Positions 34,882 through 43,178 of a stretch of DNA of 64,000 bases are shown one piece after another. The DNA lies in assembly GCA_039808765.1 (NCBI GenBank), contig JBDHTQ010000010.1, forward strand, positions 12,418 to 76,417. Reading direction: 5' to 3'. This stretch comes from JBDHTQ01 sp039808765. GTDB taxonomy: Bacteria; Pseudomonadota; Alphaproteobacteria; UBA2400. Positions within the stretch are counted from its first letter, which is position 1. Every line of letters begins with the position of its first letter. The translations under genes and the position numbers were made by a program. A model generated the notes under the pieces. The model did no database searches and had not been told where the DNA came from. It was given only the letters and a program-made list of their open reading frames with translations.

Positions 34882-36276
34882 ATGATTAGCACGCTTCCGG
34901 CTTTGGCTTATCTCGTCTCCGCTATCTGTTTTATCATGGCGTTACGAGGCCTTTCTTCTCCTGAAACAGCGCGTGAAGGTAACCGCTACGGCATCATCGG
35001 GATGACTGTCGCTATCATCACCACATTGATGCTGCCTTCTATGCATACCTATCTGCCGATCCTGATCGCTATTGCGATTGGTGGTTCGATTGGTACATAT
35101 ATCGCTCTCAAAATTCAGATGACAGCTTTGCCGCAACTTGTCGCTGGTTTTCACTCGCTGGTTGGTTTAGCTGCGGTTTTGGTGGCTGTGGCAGCGTTTA
35201 TGTCACCTGAAACCTATGCAATTGGAACGCATGGTGCGATTCACGTCGGCTCATTGGTAGAAATGAGCCTTGGTGTTGCAATTGGTGCGATTACCTTCAC
35301 GGGGTCTATCGTTGCTTTTGCCAAGCTGCAAGGCTTGGTCAGCGGTAAGCCTCTGATGTTTTTCGGCCAGCATATCCTTAACGCGGGTCTTGGTGTCGCT
35401 ATCCTGGTGTTGATCATTTTGCTATGCACAACACAATCGACTACGGCGTTTTATACCATTGTTTTGATTTCACTGGCCCTTGGATTTTTGCTGATTTTAC
35501 CAATCGGCGGTGCTGATATGCCTGTTGTGATCTCGATGCTGAACTCATACTCGGGATGGGCAGCTTGTGGTATCGGCTTTACCTTGCAAAACCCCCTGCT
35601 TATTATCACTGGAGCGCTGGTGGGTTCGTCGGGTGCTATTCTCAGTTACATTATGTGTAAGGGGATGAATCGCTCGATTTGGAACGTTATTCTGGGCGGC
35701 TTTGGTGGCGAAACTTCGGCGGCTGGAGCAAGCGGAACAGGTGACAAAACTGTAAAACCCGGCTCAGCTGAGGATGCTGCGTTTATCATGAAGAATGCAT
35801 CGTCGGTTATTATTGTTCCCGGTTATGGTATGGCGGTTGCTCAAGCCCAGCACTCATTGCGTGAAATGGCCGATATTCTAAAGCATGCTGGCGTTACTGT
35901 TCGCTATGCCATTCACCCTGTTGCGGGCCGCATGCCTGGCCATATGAATGTGTTGTTGGCCGAAGCAAATGTGCCATATGACGAGGTGTTGGAGCTTGAA
36001 GACATCAATCGTGATTTCAGCCAAACAGATGTTGCTTTCGTAATCGGTGCCAATGACGTGACTAATCCGGCGGCCAAAAGCGATCCCGCATCACCTATTT
36101 ACGGGATGCCGATTTTAGATGTTGAAAAAGCGAAAACGGTTCTCTTTATCAAGCGCTCAATGGCTTCGGGATACGCTGGTGTTGAGAACGAGCTATTCTA
36201 TCGTCCCAACACGCTTATGCTTTTCGGTGATGCGAAAAAAATGTGCGAAGAAGTTGTTAAGGCGATGGGCGACTAA
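34882..36276 (+). CDS. pntB: NAD(P) transhydrogenase beta subunit
   Basis: 464 residues. Eight to nine membrane helices (residues 1-260) with the proton-channel region, then the NADP-binding domain III from about 285 (VIIVPGYGMAVAQAQHSLREM, GRMPGHMNVLLAEA, IGANDVTNPAA). Full length, intact motifs. With pntAA/AB it forms the inner-membrane pump that supplies NADPH. Confidence 0.97.
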   Translation: MISTLPALAYLVSAICFIMALRGLSSPETAREGNRYGIIGMTVAIITTLMLPSMHTYLPILIAIAIGGSIGTYIALKIQMTALPQLVAGFHSLVGLAAVLVAVAAFMSPETYAIGTHGAIHVGSLVEMSLGVAIGAITFTGSIVAFAKLQGLVSGKPLMFFGQHILNAGLGVAILVLIILLCTTQSTTAFYTIVLISLALGFLLILPIGGADMPVVISMLNSYSGWAACGIGFTLQNPLLIITGALVGSSGAILSYIMCKGMNRSIWNVILGGFGGETSAAGASGTGDKTVKPGSAEDAAFIMKNASSVIIVPGYGMAVAQAQHSLREMADILKHAGVTVRYAIHPVAGRMPGHMNVLLAEANVPYDEVLELEDINRDFSQTDVAFVIGANDVTNPAAKSDPASPIYGMPILDVEKAKTVLFIKRSMASGYAGVENELFYRPNTLMLFGDAKKMCEEVVKAMGD

Positions 36277-36287
36277 GAGAGGGGTAG

Positions 36288-36980
36288 ATGTCAGCAGAAA
36301 AAAACGGTTTTCACCGTATTCTTTTCCTGCTGTCACTGGTATGCGCAACGGCTCTGGGGGCACTTGGAGCCGTTGTTTTTTATCAGCATGACGAAATCAA
36401 CTCAGCCTCAAGCGCTGCAGGGCTGAGTCTTGTCCAAATTGTAAACAGTGAACAAGACATTGAAAGCGCTTGGTCGCCAAACAAGGAATCGCTGCATTCT
36501 CCTGTTGATCATAACGTTAACCATGAGCCACTCTTGGGTCGGCTTGCAGATCAACTACCACTTAAAACATTTGATACACCTTCACCGCAAAAATTTATTC
36601 AGCTTGGAGGCCAGGACGTGCCATCCGAGCCAGTCAACCAGGCACAATTGGGCCAAGCGGTGACAGGAAGTGCGGCAACCTGCGTGGCGGCTGGTGATGT
36701 TGAAGTTCCTTCAGAGTTTTTGACGATTTTGGATCGACTAAAAGAACCAATTAAAGATGTTCCTATTGGTCAGATGGATTTGCCGGATGTGCCGCCTACA
36801 CTTAATGAGTCATCTAAGCGCGGAATAAAAATTTTGGGTGAGCAAAGCCGACCTGCAATCACGGGGCAGCGCATTGAACATGGTATTACGGTTATTGAAG
36901 GAGGGCGTGGTGGTCAGCGTGAAGGTATGTCCCGCGAGAATGGGGTAATGGTTTTTCGAGGCTCCTCCAGTTCAAAATAA
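36288..36980 (+). CDS. Unknown single-pass membrane protein after pntB
   Basis: 230 residues, 11 nt after pntB with its own RBS (GAGAGGGG), so probably in the pnt operon. One membrane helix (residues about 9-31, FHRILFLLSLVCATALGALGAVVFY), then a periplasmic low-complexity region rich in Ser, Gln and Pro with PSEPVNQAQLGQ and VEVPSEFLTILDRLKEP, ending in a Gly/Arg-rich tail. No family recognised. A link to the transhydrogenase is suggested only by position. Confidence 0.6.
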   Translation: MSAEKNGFHRILFLLSLVCATALGALGAVVFYQHDEINSASSAAGLSLVQIVNSEQDIESAWSPNKESLHSPVDHNVNHEPLLGRLADQLPLKTFDTPSPQKFIQLGGQDVPSEPVNQAQLGQAVTGSAATCVAAGDVEVPSEFLTILDRLKEPIKDVPIGQMDLPDVPPTLNESSKRGIKILGEQSRPAITGQRIEHGITVIEGGRGGQREGMSRENGVMVFRGSSSSK

Positions 36981-37436
36981 AACTAACTTCAGTATGGAAA
37001 AATAATGCTTAATTATCTGCAATAAAAAGATTGTAAGTAAAAAATCAAATGAACAGTATAAGAATACCCAATGCAACTGCATATACTGTAATATTAGAAC
37101 TGTTGCACAAGTAGGAGTTGCATGAGAACGGAGAAAGCGGAAGCGCGTGGCGATAGTTTAGAAGCATTTTGGGCGGCAATTTTATTCTCCTCACACGCAG
37201 AGAGGATGTCGCTACTCGGCCAACTGGCCAAACTGACCGGCATCAGTCCCGGCAAAACGCCAAAAGACCGCCGCTTCAGCGCCACCCTGTGCAGAACTTT
37301 CCCATCCAAAGAGGCTTCTCGTGCCCCTCTCCAGCTGAATTATACCCAGCTACAAAAGTTACTTTTGCCAAATGTAAAAAAAAACGCCTGCTTGCACAAT
37401 GGCAAACAAGCGTATTTTTTAAAACCAAAGTTAAGA
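36981..37436. other. Non-coding gap with GC-rich segment
   Basis: 456 nt between the pnt operon and rpsI (convergent). The left part is AT-rich. From about 37085 to 37340 the sequence is distinctly GC-richer and starts with GAACTGTTGCACAA, which looks like the terminal repeat of some IS5-group elements. Short open frames occur on both strands but none looks like a real gene. Possibly a decayed mobile-element fragment. The rpsI terminator is at its right end. Confidence 0.4.
37384..37413 (-). terminator. Terminator of rplM-rpsI
   Basis: On the minus strand ACGCTTGTTTGC and GCAAGCAGGCGT pair over 12 positions (two G-U) around CATTGT, then at least eight T. A textbook intrinsic terminator 24 nt after rpsI. 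Confidence 0.92.
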
Positions 37437-38081
37437 TTAACGTTTGGAGAACTGGAAACGACGGCGTGCTTTGCGTTGACCGTATTTCTTACGTTCAACA
37501 ACGCGGCTATCGCGTGTCAGAAAACCCATTTTCTTCAAAACGGTGCGCAACTCAGGCTCCATAAACACCAGCGCACGGGATAAACCGTGACGCACAGCAC
37601 CAGCCTGGCCAGACAAACCACCACCAACAACCGATACAATTATGTCGTACTGACCCAAACGTTCAGCAACAGCGAAAGGTTGGCTGATGATCATACGCAA
37701 AACTGGACGCGCAAAATATTGCTCTTGGGTGCGACCATTGACTGTGATCTTACCTGATCCACGCTTAAGAATAACACGGGCGCTCGACTCTTTACGACGA
37801 CCGGTTGCATGAACCCGACCTAAGCTGTCGATGTGAGACTTGACCTCTGGTGCAGCCTGCGTTGTGCTTGATGTAGACTTTGTGGTCTTCATCGCGCTTG
37901 AAACGTCAGCGATACCAGTTACTTTGCCCGAACGACGCTGAGCTGACTTTGCGTCAGATGCATCATCGGATTTCTTGGTTTCTGTTTTCTTTTCCATTGT
38001 AGGGGCAGCTGTTTCGCTCTTTTTGGCGCGAACGGTCTTTTTCTTTTCGACCTCTACAACTTTATCTTTATTGTCGGCCAT
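37437..38081 (-). CDS. rpsI: 30S ribosomal protein S9 with long N-terminal extension
   Basis: 214 residues. The conserved S9 core begins near residue 86 (GRVHATGRRKESSARV) and ends with the canonical KARRRFQFSKR tail that reaches the P-site tRNA. The preceding about 85 residues are Lys/Ser/Thr/Ala-rich and likely disordered, longer than the extensions normally seen (S9 is about 130-160 residues). No alternative internal ATG next to the core with an RBS was found, except Met64 (AMKTTKSTSS), which would still leave an extension. It follows rplM after 3 nt. Confidence 0.95.
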   Translation of the reverse strand: MADNKDKVVEVEKKKTVRAKKSETAAPTMEKKTETKKSDDASDAKSAQRRSGKVTGIADVSSAMKTTKSTSSTTQAAPEVKSHIDSLGRVHATGRRKESSARVILKRGSGKITVNGRTQEQYFARPVLRMIISQPFAVAERLGQYDIIVSVVGGGLSGQAGAVRHGLSRALVFMEPELRTVLKKMGFLTRDSRVVERKKYGQRKARRRFQFSKR

Positions 38082-38084
38082 GGG

Positions 38085-38558
38085 TTAAGCTCTCCTATCG
38101 GTGAGGACATTTTTACGATTGAGCGAGGCAAAATCGTAGGCTTTGGGGTTTTGAGCGCTATGCGGATGCTCAGCACCGACATATACGCGCAGGTTGCCAT
38201 ATTGCTTACGGCCCAAAGGCTCGCGGTCCAACATGCGGCGAACAGCGTTGTAAATCAATTCTTCTGGCTTTTTACCGTTGAGGATTTCGCCTTTGCTGCG
38301 TGCCTTAACACCGCCGACATATCCTGTGTGACGGTAGAAGATGCTGTTTTTGGCTTTGTTACCTGTCAGAGCAACCTTCTCGGCATTAATAACGACCACA
38401 TGGTCACCACAATCGAGAAAGGGCGTATAAGTGGGCTTGTGCTTGCCCTTTAAAAGTTTGGCAATGTGCGAAGCCAGACGACCGAGGATGACGTCTTTCG
38501 CGTCAATCACAAGCCAGTCCTTCTGAATTTCGCCGCCTTTAAGAAACATTGTTTTCAT
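38085..38558 (-). CDS. rplM: 50S ribosomal protein L13
   Basis: 157 residues from the ATG at 38556-38558 (MKTMFLKGGEIQKDWLVIDA), which fits the family better than the frame's earlier start. Early-assembly large-subunit protein. Recognisable: DVILGRLASHIAKLLKGK, VVVINAEKVALTG, YRHTGYVGG, and the C-terminal VYVGAEHPHSAQNP. Operon rplM-rpsI as in most bacteria. In many species L13 also represses its own operon through the leader. Confidence 0.96.
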   Translation of the reverse strand: MKTMFLKGGEIQKDWLVIDAKDVILGRLASHIAKLLKGKHKPTYTPFLDCGDHVVVINAEKVALTGNKAKNSIFYRHTGYVGGVKARSKGEILNGKKPEELIYNAVRRMLDREPLGRKQYGNLRVYVGAEHPHSAQNPKAYDFASLNRKNVLTDRRA

Positions 38559-38658
38559 AGTGATACTCACGGCAAGATGGTGAACTTGGCCGTGGTTGTA
38601 GCGGATGAATGCCCGCCCCGTCAACACTTTTTTGATGTGGTATTATTATACCGACACA

Positions 38659-40008
38659 TTAACCAGCACGAGTATTTTGCTTGCCGGGTGCTGGCAGTGG
38701 CGCATCGATATATTTTGGATTAGCGAGTTTTTCGACCATAAAACCCTGCGGATCAATACCCAACACACTCATGCCAAAAGTAATATCTTTAACCACTGCT
38801 TTTGTTGGTCTCATTTCGTAATGGCGTCGCATTGACAGACCGTATTCATAAAGGGTCCGCCGCTGATCAATCGTGGGAGTCTTACCATTTCCAGCCAATA
38901 CGATTTGAATAGCATTGTCGTTGCGCCCGGGCCAGCAGTTTCCCACCGCCTCAAGAGAACGTCCTGGAATAAGATCACCATTTTTCGCCAGTAGATAATG
39001 GCCACGAAAATCTGCCATTCCTGCGCGCTGATCTAGCTTGCGCAACTCCTCAATACTAAAAAAACTTCCTTCTGTCGGTTCAGCTTTAAACGGATCGTGA
39101 GAAGGCACAACGACAAGGGAAAAAACCTCCCGCGTTGCTGGCGCGTGATAAGGGAACCTTACCCCTTGAGTTAAATTGACAGCACCTGCAGAAAAATTAT
39201 TAAACAGCGTCCCCGGAGCGAGAGGACCACGCTGTTCAGCGGGTGTGCCTAGAATATCAAAAATATCATTCACGTTCGCGGGTGGTTTGATCTTGAACGC
39301 GACAGGTTCTTCATGACTAGACTGCGGTAACATTGGCCGCGAAGGCGTCGCTGGGGCAACGGCTAACTTTTCGTGGTGCATAAACCTTGCGGCATCATCA
39401 TCAGCAGCAGTAGAAGATGCTTCTGATGGCGACTCAGCGGCTCCTGCATTTTTTGTTTTGACAGGCGATTCAGGGGAAAACTCTTCCCACCCCTCCTCCA
39501 CCTCTGTTGGTACTGCTGCTGTCTCGTCTTCATACGCATCTTCTGACGTTTTTTCTTCTATTTCTTCATCAGTGGGTGTTGAAGAAGATGGTGTTTGGGA
39601 AACCGGTGTTGCGGTTGCCTGCGCTTTAAAAGCACCCGTCGCCAAATCAACCAACTGTTGATTTCCACTAAAGGCAAGTTGACCGCTTAAAATTTCGCGA
39701 ACGGTTTTTCCCAAAAATTGTATTGCCTGCAACTGCTCAGACGTTGGCGGCATGGCGGGTGCCCCCAACAACTCAACAGCCAAAACATCCGGTGCATAGC
39801 CCGGCACCATCAGCTGAAAGGGCGTCATTGGCTCGGTTTGGCCATCGCGGAAGATTAGAATATGCGGTGGCTGTCGGCCATAGGGGTTGGTGATATATTC
39901 CAGCTGAATACGCGCAACCGAACGGTTGGTGTATCCTGCCGCCCCAGCCATGCCTAAGCGAAGTAGATCTTGAAGAAGATTACGAATAGATGACGAAAAA
40001 TCCGCCAT
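38659..40008 (-). CDS. Unknown protein with amidase-2-like C-terminal domain
   Basis: 449 residues, no signal peptide. Three regions: an N-terminal about 125-residue folded part (MADFSSSIRNLLQDLLRLGMAG..., FQLMVPGYAPDVLAVELLGAP), a long acidic Glu/Ser/Thr/Pro linker (130-280), and a C-terminal domain. The latter has the pattern HYLLAKNGDLIPGRSLEAVGN...NAIQIVLAGN, which resembles N-acetylmuramoyl-L-alanine amidase type 2 (PGRP fold), but the expected zinc-binding His/Cys residues are not clear (the usual GAH is VGNC here). It could be a binding-only or phage-like domain. 100 nt upstream of rplM on the same strand. Confidence 0.55.
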   Translation of the reverse strand: MADFSSSIRNLLQDLLRLGMAGAAGYTNRSVARIQLEYITNPYGRQPPHILIFRDGQTEPMTPFQLMVPGYAPDVLAVELLGAPAMPPTSEQLQAIQFLGKTVREILSGQLAFSGNQQLVDLATGAFKAQATATPVSQTPSSSTPTDEEIEEKTSEDAYEDETAAVPTEVEEGWEEFSPESPVKTKNAGAAESPSEASSTAADDDAARFMHHEKLAVAPATPSRPMLPQSSHEEPVAFKIKPPANVNDIFDILGTPAEQRGPLAPGTLFNNFSAGAVNLTQGVRFPYHAPATREVFSLVVVPSHDPFKAEPTEGSFFSIEELRKLDQRAGMADFRGHYLLAKNGDLIPGRSLEAVGNCWPGRNDNAIQIVLAGNGKTPTIDQRRTLYEYGLSMRRHYEMRPTKAVVKDITFGMSVLGIDPQGFMVEKLANPKYIDAPLPAPGKQNTRAG

Positions 40009-40117
40009 GGCGCATAAAATCCCTTAAAATTTAAAATGTATGAAATAAATATATTTACCCTGTATCTTAGGCATAATATGGTTACAATGTTCCTAACAAA
40101 ATAAAAAAGGTTTGCAT

Positions 40118-40513
40118 GTGATTATTGGAATCGGTAGTGACTTTGTTAGTGTTGAGCGCATTGCGAAGGTATGGCAGCGCCATCCAGAAAATTTTTTAGC
40201 ACGTGTTTACACGCCAGCTGAACGAGATTATGCAACAGTACAACCTTCCCAAACCGTTCGCCGCCTTGCAAAACGCTTTGCCGCAAAAGAAGCTGTGGCC
40301 AAAGCTTTAGGTACAGGTCTGGGCGAATACGCCTTTTTTAATGAAATTGAAGTAATTCAAACAGTTAATAAAAAACCGGAAATTACCCTCAGCGGTCGAG
40401 CAAAAGCTTATCTCGAAAACCTCGTTGGCAAAGAAAAACGAACAAAAATACACATTACCCTCACCGATGATGGCGATTTTGCCCTCGCATTTGCTGTGAT
40501 TGAAGCGATTTAG
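40118..40513 (+). CDS. acpS: Holo-acyl-carrier-protein synthase
   Basis: 131 residues from GTG 40118 (AAAAAGG 7 nt upstream); a TTG two codons earlier is in frame. Transfers phosphopantetheine from CoA to ACP. The N-terminal MIIGIGSDFVSVERI contains the Mg-binding Asp, and the KRFAAKEAVAKALGTG signature carries the catalytic Glu/Lys. First gene of the conserved acpS-lepB-rnc-era cluster. The usual neighbour pdxJ is not upstream here. Confidence 0.95.
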   Translation: MIIGIGSDFVSVERIAKVWQRHPENFLARVYTPAERDYATVQPSQTVRRLAKRFAAKEAVAKALGTGLGEYAFFNEIEVIQTVNKKPEITLSGRAKAYLENLVGKEKRTKIHITLTDDGDFALAFAVIEAI

Positions 40514-40621
40514 AGAATTTTTCGCTTCCCCCTTTTGCTTCCCTCTTTTCAAGTGCAGAAGAAAGGGTTAGACAAGGGGCAGGTTTATCGTGCTGCGCAA
40601 TCGTTGAAAGTCTTAACGCTT

Positions 40622-41422
40622 ATGTCTCAACTTCCTATCCAATCCTCCGCCTCTAACAACACACCCGTACGCGATGAAGAAGAGCCGGATAAACTTATCG
40701 AAATGTTTAAAACACTTTTATACGCAGTCTTGCTTGCACTCGTTATTCGAAGTGTGGCGTTTGAACCTTTCAATATTCCCTCGGGGTCAATGTTGCCCAA
40801 CCTGTTGGTGGGAGATTATCTTTTTGTCAGCAAGTACAGCTATGGCTATAGCCGATACTCATTCCCCTTAAGCATCGTGCCGATTGAAGATCGGTGGTGG
40901 CCGACGGGTCCCGCTGGCTTACCCAGCCGTGGCACAATTGTCGTCTTTAAACTCCCGAGTAACACAGCAATTGATTACATAAAAAGAGTTATTGGGTTGC
41001 CAGGTGACAAAATCCAAATGATTTCAGGCCGCCTTTACATCAATGGTGAACTTGTCGATCGGCAATATATTGGCACCTATGAAGCAATGGGCGCGGGTGG
41101 TGAAAAACAAACCCTCAAGCGTTATAAAGAAACATTGCCGGGTGGTGTTGTTCACGACATCATCGAGTTTAGTGATAACCAGCCCTATGACAATACAAAC
41201 GTTTATACCGTTCCTCCCGGTCATTTTTTCATGATGGGTGATAATCGGGATAACTCAGCTGACAGTCGCGTCTTAGACCTAGTCGGCTATGTTCCAGAAG
41301 CAAACATTCTGGGGCCGGCACGCTGGCGTTTTTTCTCGGTTGAGAGTGGATTTTCACTGCTAAAACCATGGACGTGGGCAAACAACATTCGCTGGTCACG
41401 AATCCTCGGCAAAATCCAATGA
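40622..41422 (+). CDS. lepB: Signal peptidase I
   Basis: 266 residues from ATG 40622 (an in-frame start 29 codons earlier has no better support). One membrane helix (residues about 34-52), then the periplasmic catalytic domain. The nucleophile Ser is in IPSGSMLPNL, the general-base Lys in YIKRVIGLPGD, and the conserved MMGDNRDNSADSR box follows. Removes signal peptides from exported proteins. The stop overlaps the rnc ATG (ATGA). Confidence 0.95.
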   Translation: MSQLPIQSSASNNTPVRDEEEPDKLIEMFKTLLYAVLLALVIRSVAFEPFNIPSGSMLPNLLVGDYLFVSKYSYGYSRYSFPLSIVPIEDRWWPTGPAGLPSRGTIVVFKLPSNTAIDYIKRVIGLPGDKIQMISGRLYINGELVDRQYIGTYEAMGAGGEKQTLKRYKETLPGGVVHDIIEFSDNQPYDNTNVYTVPPGHFFMMGDNRDNSADSRVLDLVGYVPEANILGPARWRFFSVESGFSLLKPWTWANNIRWSRILGKIQ

Positions 41423-42138
41423 GCGATCCCACTTCTTTGCTTGGGTATAACTTTAAAGATAGCGCACTGAAAAATGCTGCTTTGCGTCATTCCAGCTTAC
41501 AAAATCTTTCTAGCCAACAAGCAAAGAATAAAAATGTATCGATTAAAAGGGAACATTTTGAGCGACTAGAATTTTTGGGTGATCGCGTTGTCGGTCTTGT
41601 TATTGCAGAAATGCTTTTACAAACATTCCCTAAAGAGTCTGAAGGTAGCCTAAGCCGTTATCATACAGCCTTGGTCAAAGCCCCCACGATGGCGCGCTTA
41701 GCACGCATGATCAAACTGGATATTCACCTCAATACCGCTCAGCAAGATGATCAAGGCAGAGGTGGGGGTGTACTTAATGAAACCATTCTTGCTGATGCAC
41801 TCGAAGCCTATCTTGGGGCTATCTATCTGGATTCGGACTGGAAAACCGCTCAAACCATTATAAAAAAATTATGGGAAAATGAAATAAAGGCAATTACATC
41901 AACCGATTTACGCGATCATAAAACACGTTTGCAGGAATGGTCTCAAGCCCAAGGAGCGGGCTTACCAACCTATCGTGTGCTCAAACAGGATGGCCCAGCC
42001 CACGCCCCACATTTTGATGTAGAAGTCAGCCTGTCAAATGCAGTAAAACCATATTCAGCCCAAGGCTCTGGCCCGAACAAAAAAATTGCTGAGCAAAATG
42101 CGGCGCTAGCTTTTATGGAGAAGCATACTAATGAATGA
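41419..42138 (+). CDS. rnc: Ribonuclease III
   Basis: 239 residues from the ATG at 41419, overlapping the lepB stop. Double-strand-specific RNase processing rRNA and regulatory RNAs. Catalytic signature ERLEFLGDRVVGLVIAEML and the second acidic cluster in ILADALEAYLGAIYLD. The double-stranded RNA-binding domain is at the C-terminus (DHKTRLQEWSQAQG; GSGPNKKIAEQNAALAF). An about 15-residue Ser/Gln/Lys-rich insertion sits before the signature motif. Overlaps era by 8 nt. Confidence 0.96.
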   Translation: MSDPTSLLGYNFKDSALKNAALRHSSLQNLSSQQAKNKNVSIKREHFERLEFLGDRVVGLVIAEMLLQTFPKESEGSLSRYHTALVKAPTMARLARMIKLDIHLNTAQQDDQGRGGGVLNETILADALEAYLGAIYLDSDWKTAQTIIKKLWENEIKAITSTDLRDHKTRLQEWSQAQGAGLPTYRVLKQDGPAHAPHFDVEVSLSNAVKPYSAQGSGPNKKIAEQNAALAFMEKHTNE

Positions 42139-43087
42139 CGATGCCCCTCAATCAAACAGCGATGCCAACATGGCATCGAATCAAAGCACAACAACCAAGT
42201 GCGGCTTTGTAGCTTTGCTGGGTGCGCCCAATGCAGGAAAATCAACACTCATCAACACACTTACAGGCACAAAACTGGCGATTGTTAGCCACCGCCCTGG
42301 CACCACCCGCACGCGCATGATCGGGATTTGCACCCATGATGAAAGCCAGATTATCTTTGTCGATTTACCTGGTATTTTTGCGCCCAAGGGCAAAATGCAA
42401 AAAATTATGGTGGACACGGCTTGGGAAGAGGCCAACACTGCAGACTGTGTTTTTGTGCTCGTAGATGCTTCGCGCAAGACAATTGCTCCTGAAACTCAAA
42501 CAATCCTTGATTGGCTCAAAGAGCACAAGCACCCTGCTGTATTAATCCTTAACAAAGTCGATCTAATTGATAAGCCGAAGCTTCTGCCACTTGCACAACA
42601 GTTAACAATGGATAATCTTTTTTCTCATGTCTTGATGATCTCGGCGAGCACCGGCGATGGCATCGATAAAGTGCTGCAAGCAGCCGAGGCAATGCTGCCG
42701 CACGGCCCTTGGCAATATCCTGCGGATCAACTTACAGATTTGCCTGAGCGCATTTGGGCAGCAGAGATCACGCGTGAGCAGGTTTTTCTGCAGCTTGAGC
42801 AAGAACTGCCTTATGCTACCGTCGTTGAAACAGAGTTTTGGCAAGAAAAAGGAAAACGCCTCATCGTTATCAACCAAGTGATTTATATTGATCGCGAAAG
42901 TCAAAAGGCCATTGTTCTTGGCAAAGCAGGGGCACGCATTAAACAAATTGGCACAGCCGCACGTATCGAGATGGAAAAAGAGCTGGAGTGCAAAGTCCAC
43001 CTTACCTTACATGTGAAGGTAAAAAATAAATGGGCTGAAGATCCTCACTTTTTGCGTGAACAAGGCTTGCTAGGCGATAAAATTTAA
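42131..43087 (+). CDS. era: GTPase Era
   Basis: 318 residues. Ras-like GTPase with G1 GAPNAGKST, G2 TTRTR, G3 DLPGIF, G4 NKVD and G5 SASTGDG, then a KH domain (LGKAGARIKQIGTAARIEME) that binds the 3' end of 16S rRNA to aid 30S maturation. The N-terminal about 25 residues are Asn/Ser/Thr-rich and not part of the core. Last gene of the cluster; recO, which often follows, is absent. Convergent with rnr. Confidence 0.97.
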   Translation: MNDDAPQSNSDANMASNQSTTTKCGFVALLGAPNAGKSTLINTLTGTKLAIVSHRPGTTRTRMIGICTHDESQIIFVDLPGIFAPKGKMQKIMVDTAWEEANTADCVFVLVDASRKTIAPETQTILDWLKEHKHPAVLILNKVDLIDKPKLLPLAQQLTMDNLFSHVLMISASTGDGIDKVLQAAEAMLPHGPWQYPADQLTDLPERIWAAEITREQVFLQLEQELPYATVVETEFWQEKGKRLIVINQVIYIDRESQKAIVLGKAGARIKQIGTAARIEMEKELECKVHLTLHVKVKNKWAEDPHFLREQGLLGDKI

Positions 43088-43178
43088 GCAAAGATCGCTT
43101 CGATTTTAGCGACAAAAATCAACACATAATGGCCCGTATTGGAGGTATTGCGTTTGCACTTTGAGACGGCCTTCCCCC

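Noticed and set aside
37122..37583. Forward frame of about 150 codons in the GC-rich gap
   Set aside because: It runs through the rpsI terminator and into the opposite strand of rpsI, and has no ribosome-binding site.
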